Assembly (NCBI GenBank): GCA_033060915.1
Contig: CM065388.1
Coordinates: forward strand, 34,817,001-34,881,000
DNA length: 64,000 bases
From: Euryodendron excelsum
Taxonomy: Eukaryota > Streptophyta > Magnoliopsida > Ericales > Pentaphylacaceae
Direction: 5' to 3'
Below are positions 34,542 through 45,618 of the stretch, piece after piece. How positions within the stretch are numbered: the first letter of the stretch is position 1; every line of letters begins with the position of its first letter. The notes under the pieces are model-generated. The model was not told where the DNA came from and did no database searches. It saw only the letters and a list, made by a program, of their open reading frames with translations. The position numbers and the translations under genes are program-made.

Positions 34542-34906
34542 GAGTATTTTACTGTTTGGTGGGATTTGTGCAGTGTTGGGGCGTTCAGGGGCAAAACGAT
34601 CATTTTGATCGGAGTTAGCCGAAATGGAACCGGAGTTGGACAGAATGGCGTGTTGAGTATGCCTAATTGTTTAGTAACACTTTGGAAAGGTGAACTTACT
34701 ATCTTGAGGGATTTTAAATTTTCTTAAGACGTGCCTAGAGGCCTAAGGGGCAGGTTTTGTTCTTAGGCCTCTATTGGGTCGAGAAGCGGTTGATTGATTG
34801 GATAGAGGTTTGAAAGTTGATTTTAGCTTGAATGTGCTTACGGAGTTTTGAAAGGGAGTTTGGTCATACCGGAGATTGTTGAGCGGGCAAAAATGGGGTG
34901 GTATAG

Positions 34907-36785
34907 ACTCCAGAACTGAGCCCTTGAGGCCCAGGTGCTCTTCAAACAAAATGGGTAGTGATTTATGCAAAAATGGCATTTACCGATACATGCATGAAAC
35001 GATAAGTTTTTGTTTAGGTTTAATGTAAAGAAGGCATGGGGAAGCTAGTATAAGATGTCTAGAAGCCATGAAAGTACCTTAGAATAGTCCAGCAATGGAA
35101 AAATAATTGAGAAACATCAAGTTGAAGGTTTGTCTTGAAAGTTTGGACAGACCCGTGAACTTTAGAGGTTGTTTTGGAGGTTTAAACAACCTCTTGTGCA
35201 AAAAAATAAAACATTAAAGTTGTAGATCTCTTTGAGATACACAATTTCAACTGAAGAATCATTCAAACAGGTTTAGAAATGAGGGAGTTATGGCCACATG
35301 GGTTAGATTTGGCTGAAAATGAGATGAGGTAGAAGATGAACAGTACTGGGGGGCGCGTGCCACACAATTTTGGGTTAAAACATTTTTTCAAATATAGTAG
35401 ATTAAAAATAAAAATTTTCAAAAAAGTTTCATCTATTTCCAATACCCGTAGCTGTTTTCATATATTTTAAAAGGTAATATTCCGAAATAAATATTAAATA
35501 AACATAAAAATTTGAAATTTTTTTGGAGCTTCTAGTACCTATATTAGCACTCTATATGATGAATGTTAAATTTTATAAGTATTTGCATATTAAATTATAT
35601 TTTTAAACGAAAAATAAGCCTTATTTTATCTTGAAAAATGCTAGAATTTAAATTTTTGAAAATTGAGGGTTGTGGTACCTATGTATAGTGCTTAAAGAAT
35701 ATTAGAAAATTTTTCATATTATTATAATTTGTTTTATAATTATTAGCATTTTAAAGATAATTTTGAAGTTGATAAAGGCAAATAAATTATTTTTAATATC
35801 AAGAAAATTACTCGAAACTGTTTTAATAATTTTGAGACACCCGAAATTTCATGATTATAACATTTTAATAATTTTACTAGTTTCCCAAATATTATAGGAT
35901 TTTTTGAAGCCGAAGTGCGGTAGTAATCATAACCGTTAGGATAAATGGCCTCAAGGGGCACTTTGGTCACTTTACACGTTTGACGAGTCAACCTAAGGTC
36001 CTTAGGGAGTCTTACACTAAACAATGAGATACTTAGGTCAATGTTAATAAGCGATTGTGTTTGACAGACTTTCACATAAATTGAGGCGATCCTAAGAAGA
36101 ATACTTAAGTCAACTTGGACTATCAGGCAGGGAATACCAATCCAGTAATCACAATATGATTATTTCTCATTGATATATGTACTTTGAATTGAAATTACTT
36201 TTTGAATTGAAAAGATGCTTTGCCTCATTTTTTGCATTATTTGCATATTTATTTTCACATGAGATAGCTGAATAAACTGTCATGTCGTTAATACTGAAAT
36301 ATTGGAATATGAAGATGAAATGGGAGTTGATGGTCCAGAGTTCAAACCGATGCGGACTCGATCGTAAGTCCAGACTTATACGGACTTGGTCCTAAGCTTG
36401 GATCGATGTGGGCTTGGTTCTGGCCCGTACCTTAAGTGGGGTTAAAGAGCCATGCTACCCGATTTGAGAATTGGTATATAAAAAAAGGAGGTAAGGTGGT
36501 GCCATAAGCACAGTACAGAAATGAACAATTTCTTATCTTGATAACATGATTTATGAGTTTTACATGACACGTGCTCGAGATTTGGACATACTATGTAATT
36601 TTTCATTTTATTAAACATTGCAGTACTTGTCCTGATTTTGAAATGAATGCTTTTATCTGCTATCTCAAAAACCAATTAAACATTGCTTTATTGAAAACCT
36701 AAACTTATTGTCTATTGGATAATACTCTACTGCTGGGTTTACAGCTCACCCCGTTTTATGGATAACATTTTAGATGGCAAGGCAA
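34907..36785 (+). mobile_element. Tekay-like LTR, distal portion, resumes after Tat copy B
   Basis: This is the reverse-complement counterpart of 9738-10681 and 11460-12300, with blocks such as GTTGTAGATCTCTTTGAGAT and the AATTTAAATTCTAGCATT stretch. It carries the 28-bp GGACTT repeats at 36337-36430. It lacks the last few hundred bases of the LTR and is joined directly to integrase sequence at about 36786, a deletion spanning the LTR end, gag and most of pol. Confidence 0.75.
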
Positions 36786-37743
36786 TAAAGATGACAGACT
36801 CTCTGAGCACGTGTAGTAGGCTATACATTAGAGAAATTGTACATCTACACGGAGTACCCTTATCAATAGTATTTGATAGAGAATCTCGATTCGTGTCCTA
36901 GTTTTTGCAAGGTTTGCAATGAGTTTTAGGGACCAAGTTGAATATGAATACCACATACCATCCTCAAACTAATGGTCAATCAGAAAGGACAATACAAGTT
37001 TTGGAGGATATGTTACGAGCTTGTGTGGTGGATTTCTAAGGAAGTTGGAGTGAACATCTGCGTTTAGTAGAATTTGCTTATAACAATAGCTACCAGACGA
37101 GTATAGGAATGACCCTATATGAAGCATTATATGGCCAACCTTGTAGGTCACCAAATTATTGGTTAGAAGCAGGAGAAAATCGAATCTATGGTCTAGATAT
37201 TAAACAATTGAAAAGATCAAACTCATCCATGAGTTTGAAGGTTATGTGGACTGTAGAAGGAGACCGTTAGAGTTCAAAGTTGGTGACTGGGTATTCTTGA
37301 AGGTTATGCCCTGTAAGGGAATCTTTAGATTTGGAAAGAAAGGAAAATTAGCACCGAGATTCATGGGACCATTTGAAATTATCCACCATGTAGGAAAAGT
37401 GGTATATCAGTTAGACCTACCATAACAAGTGATTCAAGTACATGATGTGTTTCATGTGTGGATGCTCCGTTGATATGTTCTTGACCCGACCCATGTGATC
37501 AAATGACAAGGCAGCACAATACAAAAGGATGTAGCTTATAATGAGAAGCCTTTGCAGATTTTGGACACTTGAGAACAAGTTTTACGAAATAAATTCATAT
37601 CCCTAGTTAAAGTATTATTGCAATAGCACGGAGTAGAGGAAGCTACTTCGGAAGCTGAAGCAGATATGAGAGCAAAATATCTGGAGCTATTCCAATAACA
37701 AGTGAGTACAAGTTTCGAGGACGAGACTTTCCTTTAGGAAGTT
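36786..37743 (+). pseudogene. Tekay-like integrase core, C-terminus and chromodomain relic
   Basis: Integrase core: [14 protein letters not shown] (about 36955) keeps the catalytic glutamate that the minus-strand copy at 20770 has lost. EALYGQPCRSP lies near 37118 and FEGYVDCRRRPLEF near 37240. The GPY/F region follows (GKLAPRFMGPFEIIHHVGK, about 37345). The chromodomain-like tail ends in SFEDETFL just before the LTR. Several in-frame stops (for example near 36898, 37420 and 37571) make it non-functional. It aligns base by base with the reverse complement of 19990-20990. Confidence 0.85.
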
Positions 37744-37950
37744 AGACTATAAAACCCCAAAAAATTTCATTAGTATATTTCTTTTTTTTTTCCTTTGAAT
37801 TTCTTAGACCGAATTTTGGTGAAGGTATGGGATTTGTTTGGACTAATTAAGTAGATAGTTCAATATTACTAGAATATGACTTATTCATTTTTTGTTATAC
37901 ATGTCTCACAGTTATATATAGGACTATGTATATGTGTATAGATATATAAC
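37744..37950 (+). mobile_element. Start of Tekay-like 3' LTR, cut by Tat copy C
   Basis: It begins TATAAAACCCC after the polypurine region CCTTTAGGAAGTTAGAC. It runs for about 200 bases to the start of Tat copy C at 37951. Its last 46 bases match 29657-29702. Confidence 0.7.
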
Positions 37951-38499
37951 TGTCGCGCCCAGATTTTTCGCACTCGAGGAATACTCACACAAGCGAAAAA
38001 AATGCTGTACTCTCTCGTTAGAACTCACCCTCCTAGAAGGATGAGTGCGACTAGGCTTGAATTGAAAAATTGGTTTGAATAAAGGGCTTTTGAAAAAGAT
38101 TCGGAGTCGCCACCTAACTTGATTAAGGTGAGTTAGGCCACCTAAAAACTAAGCATAATCCGAAAACTACACTTAGGGTTTTTGAAAAACGATTTTGAAA
38201 ATATCTCCTCAAGAGAGGGTTTTTAGGAAAACAGGTTGTTTGGCAACCTTTGAAAAATATCTAGCCCTTTTTAGAAAAATAACTCCTTTTGGTCTTTGAA
38301 ATCAGTGATTCTAGATTCGGAGGTTGGTTACGTGTAGGGAAGATGCACTAAGCTATCACCCTACCCCGCCCTTTCGGTACCTACATTTCAATCTACCCTA
38401 GATTCACCTATGAGAGTCTTCAACTAACTATTGGCCAATCCTATCCACTTTGAAAAGCAATGCTTGAAAAGAAACTAACATGATGCATGATATGCAAGT

Positions 38500-40600
38500 G
38501 CAAGGAAAGAGAATGGAAAAATAGATTTGGAAAAGAGATTGATTTGATTTGAAAATAGATTTGAAGAGATGGAATTGAAATTGGAAAGTTTGAAAATTGA
38601 GAGTAGAAATTTGAAAATAGAAATTTTGAAATTGGAATTTTGAAAATAGATTGGAATTTGAGATTTGGAAAGATTTTGAAAACCGCACCCATGAGGGTGG
38701 AATTGAAAGTTTGAAAAGTGTTGTGACCGCACCTATGAAGGTTGCCTACGTATCCCTTTGGGGGAATCAGGTCAGTCGTAGTTTGGACCGGAGTCCGATT
38801 GAAAATAGATTGATTTGAAAAGAGAGATTGGATTGGAAGAAAGAGATTGAATTGAAAATTGGGTTTGATTTGAGATTAGAAGAGGAGATTGGAAATTGAA
38901 ATTGAGAAGATTGGACTTGTTTTGGAAAGATTGATTTTGAAAACTTGGTTTTGAAAAGATGGAGGTTTAGGAAACCTAGACTTAGGAAAGATAGGAGACC
39001 TAGGAAAGACTTGAGATTTAGAAAGATTTGACTCGAGTGTTGGACTTGGAAGATTTGGAAAGATTGGATTTAGGAAAGGTTCGAATTAGGAAAGTTTCAT
39101 TTTTGGAAAGTTTTGAAATTAGGAAAGTTTGGAATTTAAGAAAGTTTGAAAATTGGAAAGTTTTGAAAATTGAAAAGTTTTGAAATAGGGAAGTTTTGAA
39201 ATTAGGAAATATTTCGAATTAGGAAATGTTTGAATTAAGAAAAGTTTCAACTTAAGAAAGTCTTGAATTAAGAAAGTTTTGAATTAAGAAAAGTTTTAGA
39301 TTTGAAAAGATTTTGAAGTTTTGGAAAGTTTAGAATTTAGAAAGATTTGAAATTTAGAAAGTTTAAGATTTAGAAAGTTTTAGGGTTTTAGGAAATCTTG
39401 AGATTAGGAAAGGTTTGAGTTTAGGAAGAGTTTGAAAACTTAGGTTTGAAATGTTAAGATTTGAAAGGAGGGTAGAATTAGGAAAGGGTTGAATTAGGAA
39501 AGATTTGAATTTTGAAATTTAAGGAAAGATTTAAGGTTTAGGTTTAAGAAACTTATGGTTTAGGAAGGAATTGAATTAAGAAAGGTTTGGATTAGGAAGA
39601 GATTGGATTTGGTTTCTAAAATAAAAGATTTGATTTTGTTTTCAAAAATGGAGTGTGGGATCTAGTTTCCTAAACGGGAATATTTGATTTGGTTTCCTAA
39701 AGGGAAGATAGGAGTTGGTAAGGATTTGGAAAGGGAGATTCTAGAAACTCTAGATTTGGAAAATTATAGTTTCGACGTAGAAAATAGGTTTTGGAAATAT
39801 GTATCGTTTGGATGTGAAAACAAGAGGTTTTGGAAACCTAGGTTTGGGGCAAAGTTTTGAAAATCATGTTTTTGAAAAGAAAATTAGGGTTTCCTAATGG
39901 TTAGCTCTAGGGCTTGACTTGGGCTCTAAGAAAAAAGTTTTTGGAAAGTGCGTTTTTGGAAACAAAGGCTTTCTATAAGGGAAATCCTAGGGAGGAGTTT
40001 TTGGAAAGTGAATTTGGAAAGAAAGTTTTTGGAAAGATTTTTGGAAAGAATGAGTTTTTGGAAAGTGTGTTTTTGGAAACATAGATTTTGGGAGGAAAAA
40101 TCCTAGAGGGGAGTTTCTAGAAGGAAGATTTTTGGAAAGAGAGTTTTTAGGAAAGTGAATTTAGGGAATGTTTTTGGAAAGTGAATTTTGAGGAGAAAGA
40201 GTTTTTGAAAAGGAGTTGAAAAAGGAAGCTTTGAAAAATAGATTTGGGAGGGAGTTTTTGAAAACAATTTTAGAGAGGAGAGTTTTAGGAAAGTATGTTG
40301 AAAGAGATTTTTTAGGAAAAGATTTGAAAAGAAAGTTTTTGGAAGGTATGAAAACGTTTCACTTCCCTAAAGTGATTTTAGCCATAAGAAGGCTAGAACC
40401 ACTTTAAGAAAGTGATTTTGGAAAACAATAAGATTTGAAAATATAGACCCAAAAGGTCACTTTTAATGTAACACTTTCCTAAAGCAACCCTAGCCATGGA
40501 AAGGCTAGAATCACCCTAGAATTGTGGTTTTGAAAACAAGTTTTTGAAAAAGAGATTTTGATGCAATTTTGAAAACAAGTTTGAAAACAATTTGAAAAAC
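38500..40600 (+). repeat. C-poor degenerate GAAAGTTTTGAAATTAGG-type repeat region
   Basis: About 2 kb is built of loosely repeating units around GGAAAGTTTTGAAATTA. The plus strand is very poor in C: only five Cs occur in the 300 bases 39121-39420. The equivalent regions are 1000-2500 in copy A and, on the opposite strand, 58950-60960 in copy D. None of the open frames here is coding. Confidence 0.8.
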
Positions 40601-41233
40601 AACTTTTGAAAACGGTTTTTGGAAGATGCAAGATCATGATATGCACAATGCAATTTGGGGTCGTGAACATACAAGGCTAAGGCTTCAGCACATAATCAAG
40701 GGGGCCGGACCCACGTGGTCTCTGGTTAGACTAGAAGAAAGCCCCCAACACGGTGACTCTCTAATAGCCCAATCCTACACATGGACCGGGAATCCCCTTG
40801 TTTCAAGCATGCAAAGAAAGAGGGGGAAAGAGATGGGGGATTAAAATAGAGAAAACCCAAGTGGGTTAGGAGAGAGAAGAGAGAGGGGGAAAGTGCGAAA
40901 ATTTAAATAGGGAGCCTACCGTATGTCTTGTTTATTTTGCGCGCCGTGCTGTCTTCGGTCTTCGGTTTTTGTCTTGATCTTCGTCTTCAATCCTCAGGAG
41001 TTGTCTTCAAGCTTTGGATTGCAGCTCTTCAAGTCTTCAAGGATAGTTGAAGGCTAGTGTATGAGTGTATGGGGATGTATAGGAGTGTATATGAGACTAG
41101 GGTTTGTGTATGGTGGCTAGGGTTTGGAGAACCTAAGGAGGCTAGGGTTTAGGGAGTGCTCGAGCTCTATATATCGAATTATATGATTTTTAGGTTGAGT
41201 TTGCGGATCCTTTTCACGTTGGAGGAGGCTCTG

Positions 41234-41355
41234 TATTTATAGAGGTTGGACAACACTGGCGCCTGTTGCAGTGGCGCCAGGCCAAATTTTACACTGGTGC
41301 CACTAGGAGTGGCGCCAGGCCATTTTTTGGCTTGGCGCCACTACTAGTGGTGCCA
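41234..41355 (+). promoter_or_regulatory. LTR TATA box and three GGCGCC hairpins (copy C)
   Basis: TATTTATA at 41234-41241 is followed by three inverted repeats at 41256-41280, 41294-41318 and 41333-41355, all with GGCGCC or GGTGCC in the arms and short loops. Two similar ones lie after the LTR at 42291-42311 and 42327-42351. Copies B and D have hairpins at the same place after TATA. Confidence 0.6.
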
Positions 41356-42092
41356 GCCATTTAGGAAATATTAAAGGTCAGCAAACAACGTATCTTTGAC
41401 TAGATTTGGGCGCCTGTACTAGTGACAACCATGCAATTTTTAGCTTGACTTCACTAGGAGTGACTCTGGAAAGTCCGGGAATGATTTTAAGAGACCGGGA
41501 ATGGCCCGAAAGACTGGAAAAGAACAGGAACACTTAAAATAGTGTCCTAAAGGTATTTGACTTGAAAAATGAGGATAAGATGGGTCGGAAAGGTTGACCG
41601 GGCCTTTAGGGGTAAAACGGTCAATCGGATCGGGAAACTGCCGGGACAGACTAGGACTGTCCCGGAAGAAGACTTGGGATCTGGAAACATTATTTAGAAT
41701 GTTCCCAAAGGTTGCCGGTTTGATACCCAGAGTTGGTGTGGTCGGAAAAGAAGACCGGCGCACCAGGGGCAAAACGGTCATTTCGTACCGGGTTGGCTGG
41801 AACTGACTCGGAATGATCCGGAAAGATAAGGAAATGTTGAGAGTACTATAAGAAGCATTCTTGGAAGGTTACCGGTTTGATATCCAGAACCGGTGTGGTT
41901 GAAAAAGGAGACCGGCCCACCAAGGGCAAAGTGGTCATTTAGCTTCACGTGGGCCCTACAGGCCCGAGAAGCGACTGGTGGACTAAATTCAAGTTTAAAA
42001 GGCAGGCTTAGAGTCTAAATATGCATGTGATGTGTGAACATGAGCTTGGTTAGTTTGAAGGTTGCCGAGCGGGCAAAAATGAGGTGTTTATA

Positions 42093-43452
42093 GCTGCCCT
42101 TCTTTTTCTGTCTTTGCTTGTCAAAGACAAAACGATAAAGTAAGAGCCCCATGTTGACCGCGAGGCAGTCGGAGGGATGGACACTGGAAATCTTCTGACA
42201 ACGAGGGTTGAAAACGGATAACGGGCCAAAAAGGCCTTTGAAAACGAGTTTTGGCTGGAAAAAGGGCAAAACTGCCCAGAATTTATAATTGGCGCCACTA
42301 GCAGTGGCGCCTTTGGCAAAAAGGAACTGGTGCCTCTGCTAGTGGCGCCAGGCTTAAAGTTAAAATCAGAAAATTTCTAGTTCGAACAGCCGCGACACTT
42401 TGGAGAAATCTCTGCAAATCCGAGAAGTTCTGCGTGAGACTTGACCTGAACTTTGAAGGGGCACTTCTTGGAGGCCACGAGTGATTGCCGGAAGGAGACC
42501 ACATCGCCGGAAAAGTCACCGGAATAGAAGATTTCGCCGGAGAACTTCCAAAAAGTGAGTTTCCAAATTTTGTTGATTTTAATGTGTAGAACTTTGTTTG
42601 AATCATGTGAATAGTGGAAATTGATGTTTTGATATGTTTTGAACACTTTGGTGATGCTGTTTTTGCATTTTGATGGTTGTTTGATTGAATTTGAATAATT
42701 TTTCATGATTATGCGAAGAGGGTTTTCCGCAGGAATAGGGGATTTGTTCCTACAGGCATGGGCATTGGGTTTTCTGGCTATATTTTTGTGCAATGTGCTT
42801 TAGAAAAATGTATTTAACAACTGTATGAAGTTTCGTGATTTTTTGAAAACTCGGTGAATTTTTGATTTTTTGAAAAATTGAAAAATATTTAGAAAATTCG
42901 AAAAAATTAGAAAATTCAAGAAATTGATGAAATTTTTAAAGTTTGAAATTTGGAAAAAGATTGGAATATTTTTGAAATCATTTGAGGTGAATTTGAAAAA
43001 CTCTTGGAAGTCTTTTGAAAACCATTGATTTATTTGAAAAATAAAACATGTGTTTTGAAAACCTTGAAAAATTGAAAAATGTGCACGGGTGCCATTGTCA
43101 TGTGATTGCGACAAGGTGAATGCAAGTTTTGTGTTTGGTGTTGATGTCATGGGTGTTATAGGAGCCACTTTTGAACGGGACTCTGCCGAAATTTTTAAAA
43201 ATTAGGGGAAGAGTTAGAAATAAAGGTTTAGAGTAAAAATCTTTTTGAAAGAAAAAGGCAGAAAACCCTTGAGATTTGATTTGAAGTTAGAAAATCCAGA
43301 TGTGTAAAAATTTCGTTTTTTGAGTTACCATTTGAAATCTTTTCATTTATTTTTTGTTTGTGTTAGTTGTTTATTTCATTTTGCTTTATTATGTTATTAT
43401 TTATCGCATATATGGTATATTCACACCTCTTACCTTACCTTACCTTTTTAGG
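42093..43452 (+). other. Probable untranslated leader of Tat-like element C
   Basis: It follows the LTR end with GCTGCCCTTCTTTTTCTG, a sequence that I recall at this position in plant Tat-type elements, though the primer site itself was not identified. The leader contains two more GGCGCC hairpins and a stretch around CGCCGGAGAAC. It ends in repeated TTACC units and TTTTTTAG just before the ATG at 43453. Open frames on the minus strand are chance. Confidence 0.5.
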
Positions 43453-43690
43453 ATGGCAGATACGGGCGATGATGGCTTTGAGAGGAGACGCCACTCGAGG
43501 AAGGCGGCTCAGACAGATTCTGTCGGCAGCTCTAGCCACTCTAGGGGTAGTCAGCACTCGACCAATCAAACACCTTCTAGCCAAAGTGGGAGGGGGGAGT
43601 AGGCCTCCAGTTGACCCCTTCCTCCGGTTGAGCCAGCCTTCGAGGATGAGATGGACATCAAGGTTTCCCACTTTTGACTTTTAGGATGGC
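43453..43690 (+). pseudogene. Start of the first ORF of Tat-like element C (truncated)
   Basis: ATG at 43453 begins MADTGDDGFERRRHSRKAAQ, a charged Ser/Arg-rich sequence that stays open for 49 codons to a stop at 43600. The position directly after a long leader fits the gag-proximal ORF of a Tat/Ogre element, but no domain can be recognised. The context TTTTTAGGATGGC recurs in variant form at 43680-43690 (TTTTAGGATGGC), suggesting a small duplication of the start region. Confidence 0.4.
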
Positions 43691-44001
43691 CGACGCTGTT
43701 TTGAGCTGACTACGGGTTTGGTATGACGGGTATGCTCCAGATGAGCAAGACATTTTCACTGGTCCTTTGGTTGCATGGCTTCTCTCTTGTTAGTGTAGCT
43801 TATTTTCTGATAGTGGTTCCCTTTTGGCCACCTGACCTGTCTCTCTTCCATTTTGGGAAATGTGAGCTTGCCCCTACTCCCCATTAGTATGGCTTCCTCC
43901 TGGGTCTTTGAGAAGATTTGGTTGACATTATGGGACCCATTTTTTCTTATGGCTGCATCATAGTTGTCTCGTCTCAGCTTATTTTGTAGGTACACAGAAG
44001 T
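43691..44001. other. Unassigned junction between Tat-like element C and SIRE relic
   Basis: About 310 bases with no recognisable domain or terminus. Confidence 0.4.
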
Positions 44002-44570
44002 TGGGAAGCTGAGGTCACAGCAATAGTGGAGGCCAAGAATCTAAACATCCTGCCTCTCGAAGAACTACTGGAGTCACTTATGACCTACAAACTAACTCAA
44101 AGGCAAAATACACAAGATAATGATGGGAAGAAGAGAAGAACAATTGTTTTCAAATCTACCTCAAATGAACTAGATAGTGATGAAGAAAATGATGAGGATC
44201 TAGCTCTCATCACCAAAAAATTTAAGAGGTTCATGAGAAAGAAGTGGAGGAAAGGCAAAATGTTTGAAGCCAAGGGAGATTCAAGCAAAGGAGACTCTAC
44301 CATAATCTATTTTGAATGTAAGAAACCTGGACACATCAAATCTGAATGTCCTCAACTCAAGAAAAGAAGAAAAAGGAGCAAATAAGTTGCAACCATGGCA
44401 GCAACTCTGAGTCAAAATGAAGAGTCCAGCTCAGAAGATGAATCTAACATTGAAGAAATTGCTAACCTCTGTTTGATGGTTTAAGAAGAAGTTAAAAATG
44501 AGGTCTGTTTAAAGTCCCAACTGAAGAAAGAAATGTGGTATTTGGATAGTGGCTGTTCAAGACACATGAC
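44002..44570 (+). pseudogene. Older SIRE-like copia relic, left part (gag)
   Basis: This aligns with the gag of the young Sirevirus from LNILPLEELL onward (about 44041). It contains EENDEDLALITKKFKRFMRKKW and a zinc knuckle reading YFECKKPGHIKSEC, in which the first zinc-binding cysteine is phenylalanine. After a stop near 44383 and another near 44484, gag is joined by deletion straight to the protease motif [13 protein letters not shown] at about 44533. The relic is then interrupted at 44570 by the young Sirevirus and resumes at 55752. Confidence 0.8.
44566..44570. repeat. Target-site duplication ATGAC (left)
   Basis: ATGAC precedes the LTR start TGTTGAGTC and is repeated at 55747-55751 right after the 3' LTR end CCAACA. 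It falls in the protease motif of the older relic. Confidence 0.95.
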
Positions 44571-45257
44571 TGTTGAGTCAATGCCTTGATTTTGATGATA
44601 ACAAAACATGGTTAAATGATCTAATAATTCTACTTAGTGTGCAGATGAATTATTAATTAGATCTTGACTTGAAGCTTATCATAATAGAGGATTTATGATA
44701 AAAAGCATGATGGAGTGATGTATTCTACAATGGTGATGTTACAAGAGAATGAAGATGATGGATATCAAAGAAGAAGAATGAAAATGATCAAAGTATTGAT
44801 TTAAAAGATTGAAGACTTTGAGTACTTGAAGATATCTTGCAAGAATGGAAGAAAAAGATACCAACTCAAAATATGGAAGTTTTCTTAGAAGATGTAAAGA
44901 TGTCTTGAAGACATGGAAGGAATCACAAGATTTGTAAAGCTTTCTTGAGTTGTTGAAGTCCATGGAAAAGCCATGTTGTTTGAAGAAATGAAGATTCTAA
45001 GTCATGGAAGCTCTCTTGAAGATATTGAAGAAGACTTGAATCAATAGATGAAGCTATGATAATGGAAGAGCTCTACAAGTGATGAAAATGAAGAAGAAAA
45101 CTCACCTTGAATGGATTGAAGATGTTCTTGGAGTCATCTAATCTTGAAGAAGTGTTTGCAAGCTTTAAAAAGCCTATTTAGATGATCCTTGAAGAGATAG
45201 GAAGCTTTGAAAAAGAATGAAGAAAAGTTACAAAAATATGAGTTTTTGGAAAAAAAA

Positions 45258-45501
45258 GGGTCGACTCCTCAAGTTAAAAGAGCCGACTCATTCGAACAGA
45301 GCCTTGGAATTCTGCTGGAAGCTTAAAAGAGTCGACTCCTGGCCAAAAAGAGTCGACTCATTGCAACAGAGAACAAAAAATTCTGCAGACTGCTGAAAAG
45401 AGTCGACTCCTAGGACAAAAAGAGTCGACTCATTTGGACAGAAACTTGAAAAATCTGCTGAAATGCAAAAAGAGTCGACTCATTGAGAAAAGAGTCGACT
45501 C
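45258..45501. repeat. GAGTCGACTC palindrome array in Sirevirus LTR
   Basis: Eight copies of the self-complementary 10-mer GAGTCGACTC (first two with one change) start at 45258, 45280, 45329, 45350, 45400, 45422, 45472 and 45492. Spacing alternates between about 21 and 50 bases, so the underlying unit is a degenerate 71-bp tandem repeat. The array ends about 100 bases before the TATA-like element. Palindrome clusters in LTRs have been described for Sireviruses. Confidence 0.9.
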
Positions 45502-45597
45502 CTAGACTCTAACGGCTAGTTTTTCTGACAGACGGTATGGGCACAAACACAACCAAATCTTCTCCCATACTTCTCCAACGGCTAGAATCGATCCATA

Positions 45598-45618
45598 CCT
45601 ATATATATGAGATATATA
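45598..45618 (+). promoter_or_regulatory. TATA-like element of Sirevirus LTR
   Basis: CTATATATATGAGATATATA is the best TATA candidate in the LTR and is repeated in the 3' LTR at about 55096. The exact start site is not determined. Confidence 0.5.

Larger units (their letters stand above)
30303..34906 (+). mobile_element. Tat/Ogre-like LTR, copy B (about 4.6 kb)
   Basis: The start (TGCCGCGCCCC) and the following block of about 400 bases match copies A, C and D. The end (GAGCGGGCAAAAATGGGGTG) matches A and C. It contains its own expansions: a 30-bp minisatellite, two 200-bp units and a 101-bp duplication. It interrupts a Tekay LTR. No element interior accompanies it, so it is a solo LTR or close to one, but I could not identify a target duplication. 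A TATA box with a hairpin just downstream is present at 33431-33477. Confidence 0.75.
37951..42092 (+). mobile_element. Tat/Ogre-like LTR, copy C (probable 5' LTR, about 4.1 kb)
   Basis: It starts TGTCGCGCCC and contains the complete block order of the family. First is the conserved head, then a kilobase-scale G/A/T-rich, C-poor region (about 38500-40600), then TATA (41234-41241) with hairpins. The 157-bp repeat and the tail GAGCGGGCAAAAATGAGGTG follow. Unlike copies A and B it is followed by plausible element interior (42093 onward), so it looks like the 5' LTR of a truncated element. It interrupts a Tekay LTR. Confidence 0.8.

Noticed and set aside
42377..42793. 138-codon minus-strand frame in Tat-like leader
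   Set aside because: It lies antisense to a non-coding leader, has no motif and has low-complexity composition.
45258..45501. Regularly spaced short palindromes resembling a CRISPR array
   Set aside because: Spacing alternates, spacers are themselves repeated, the array is inside an LTR and occurs in both LTRs of a plant retrotransposon.
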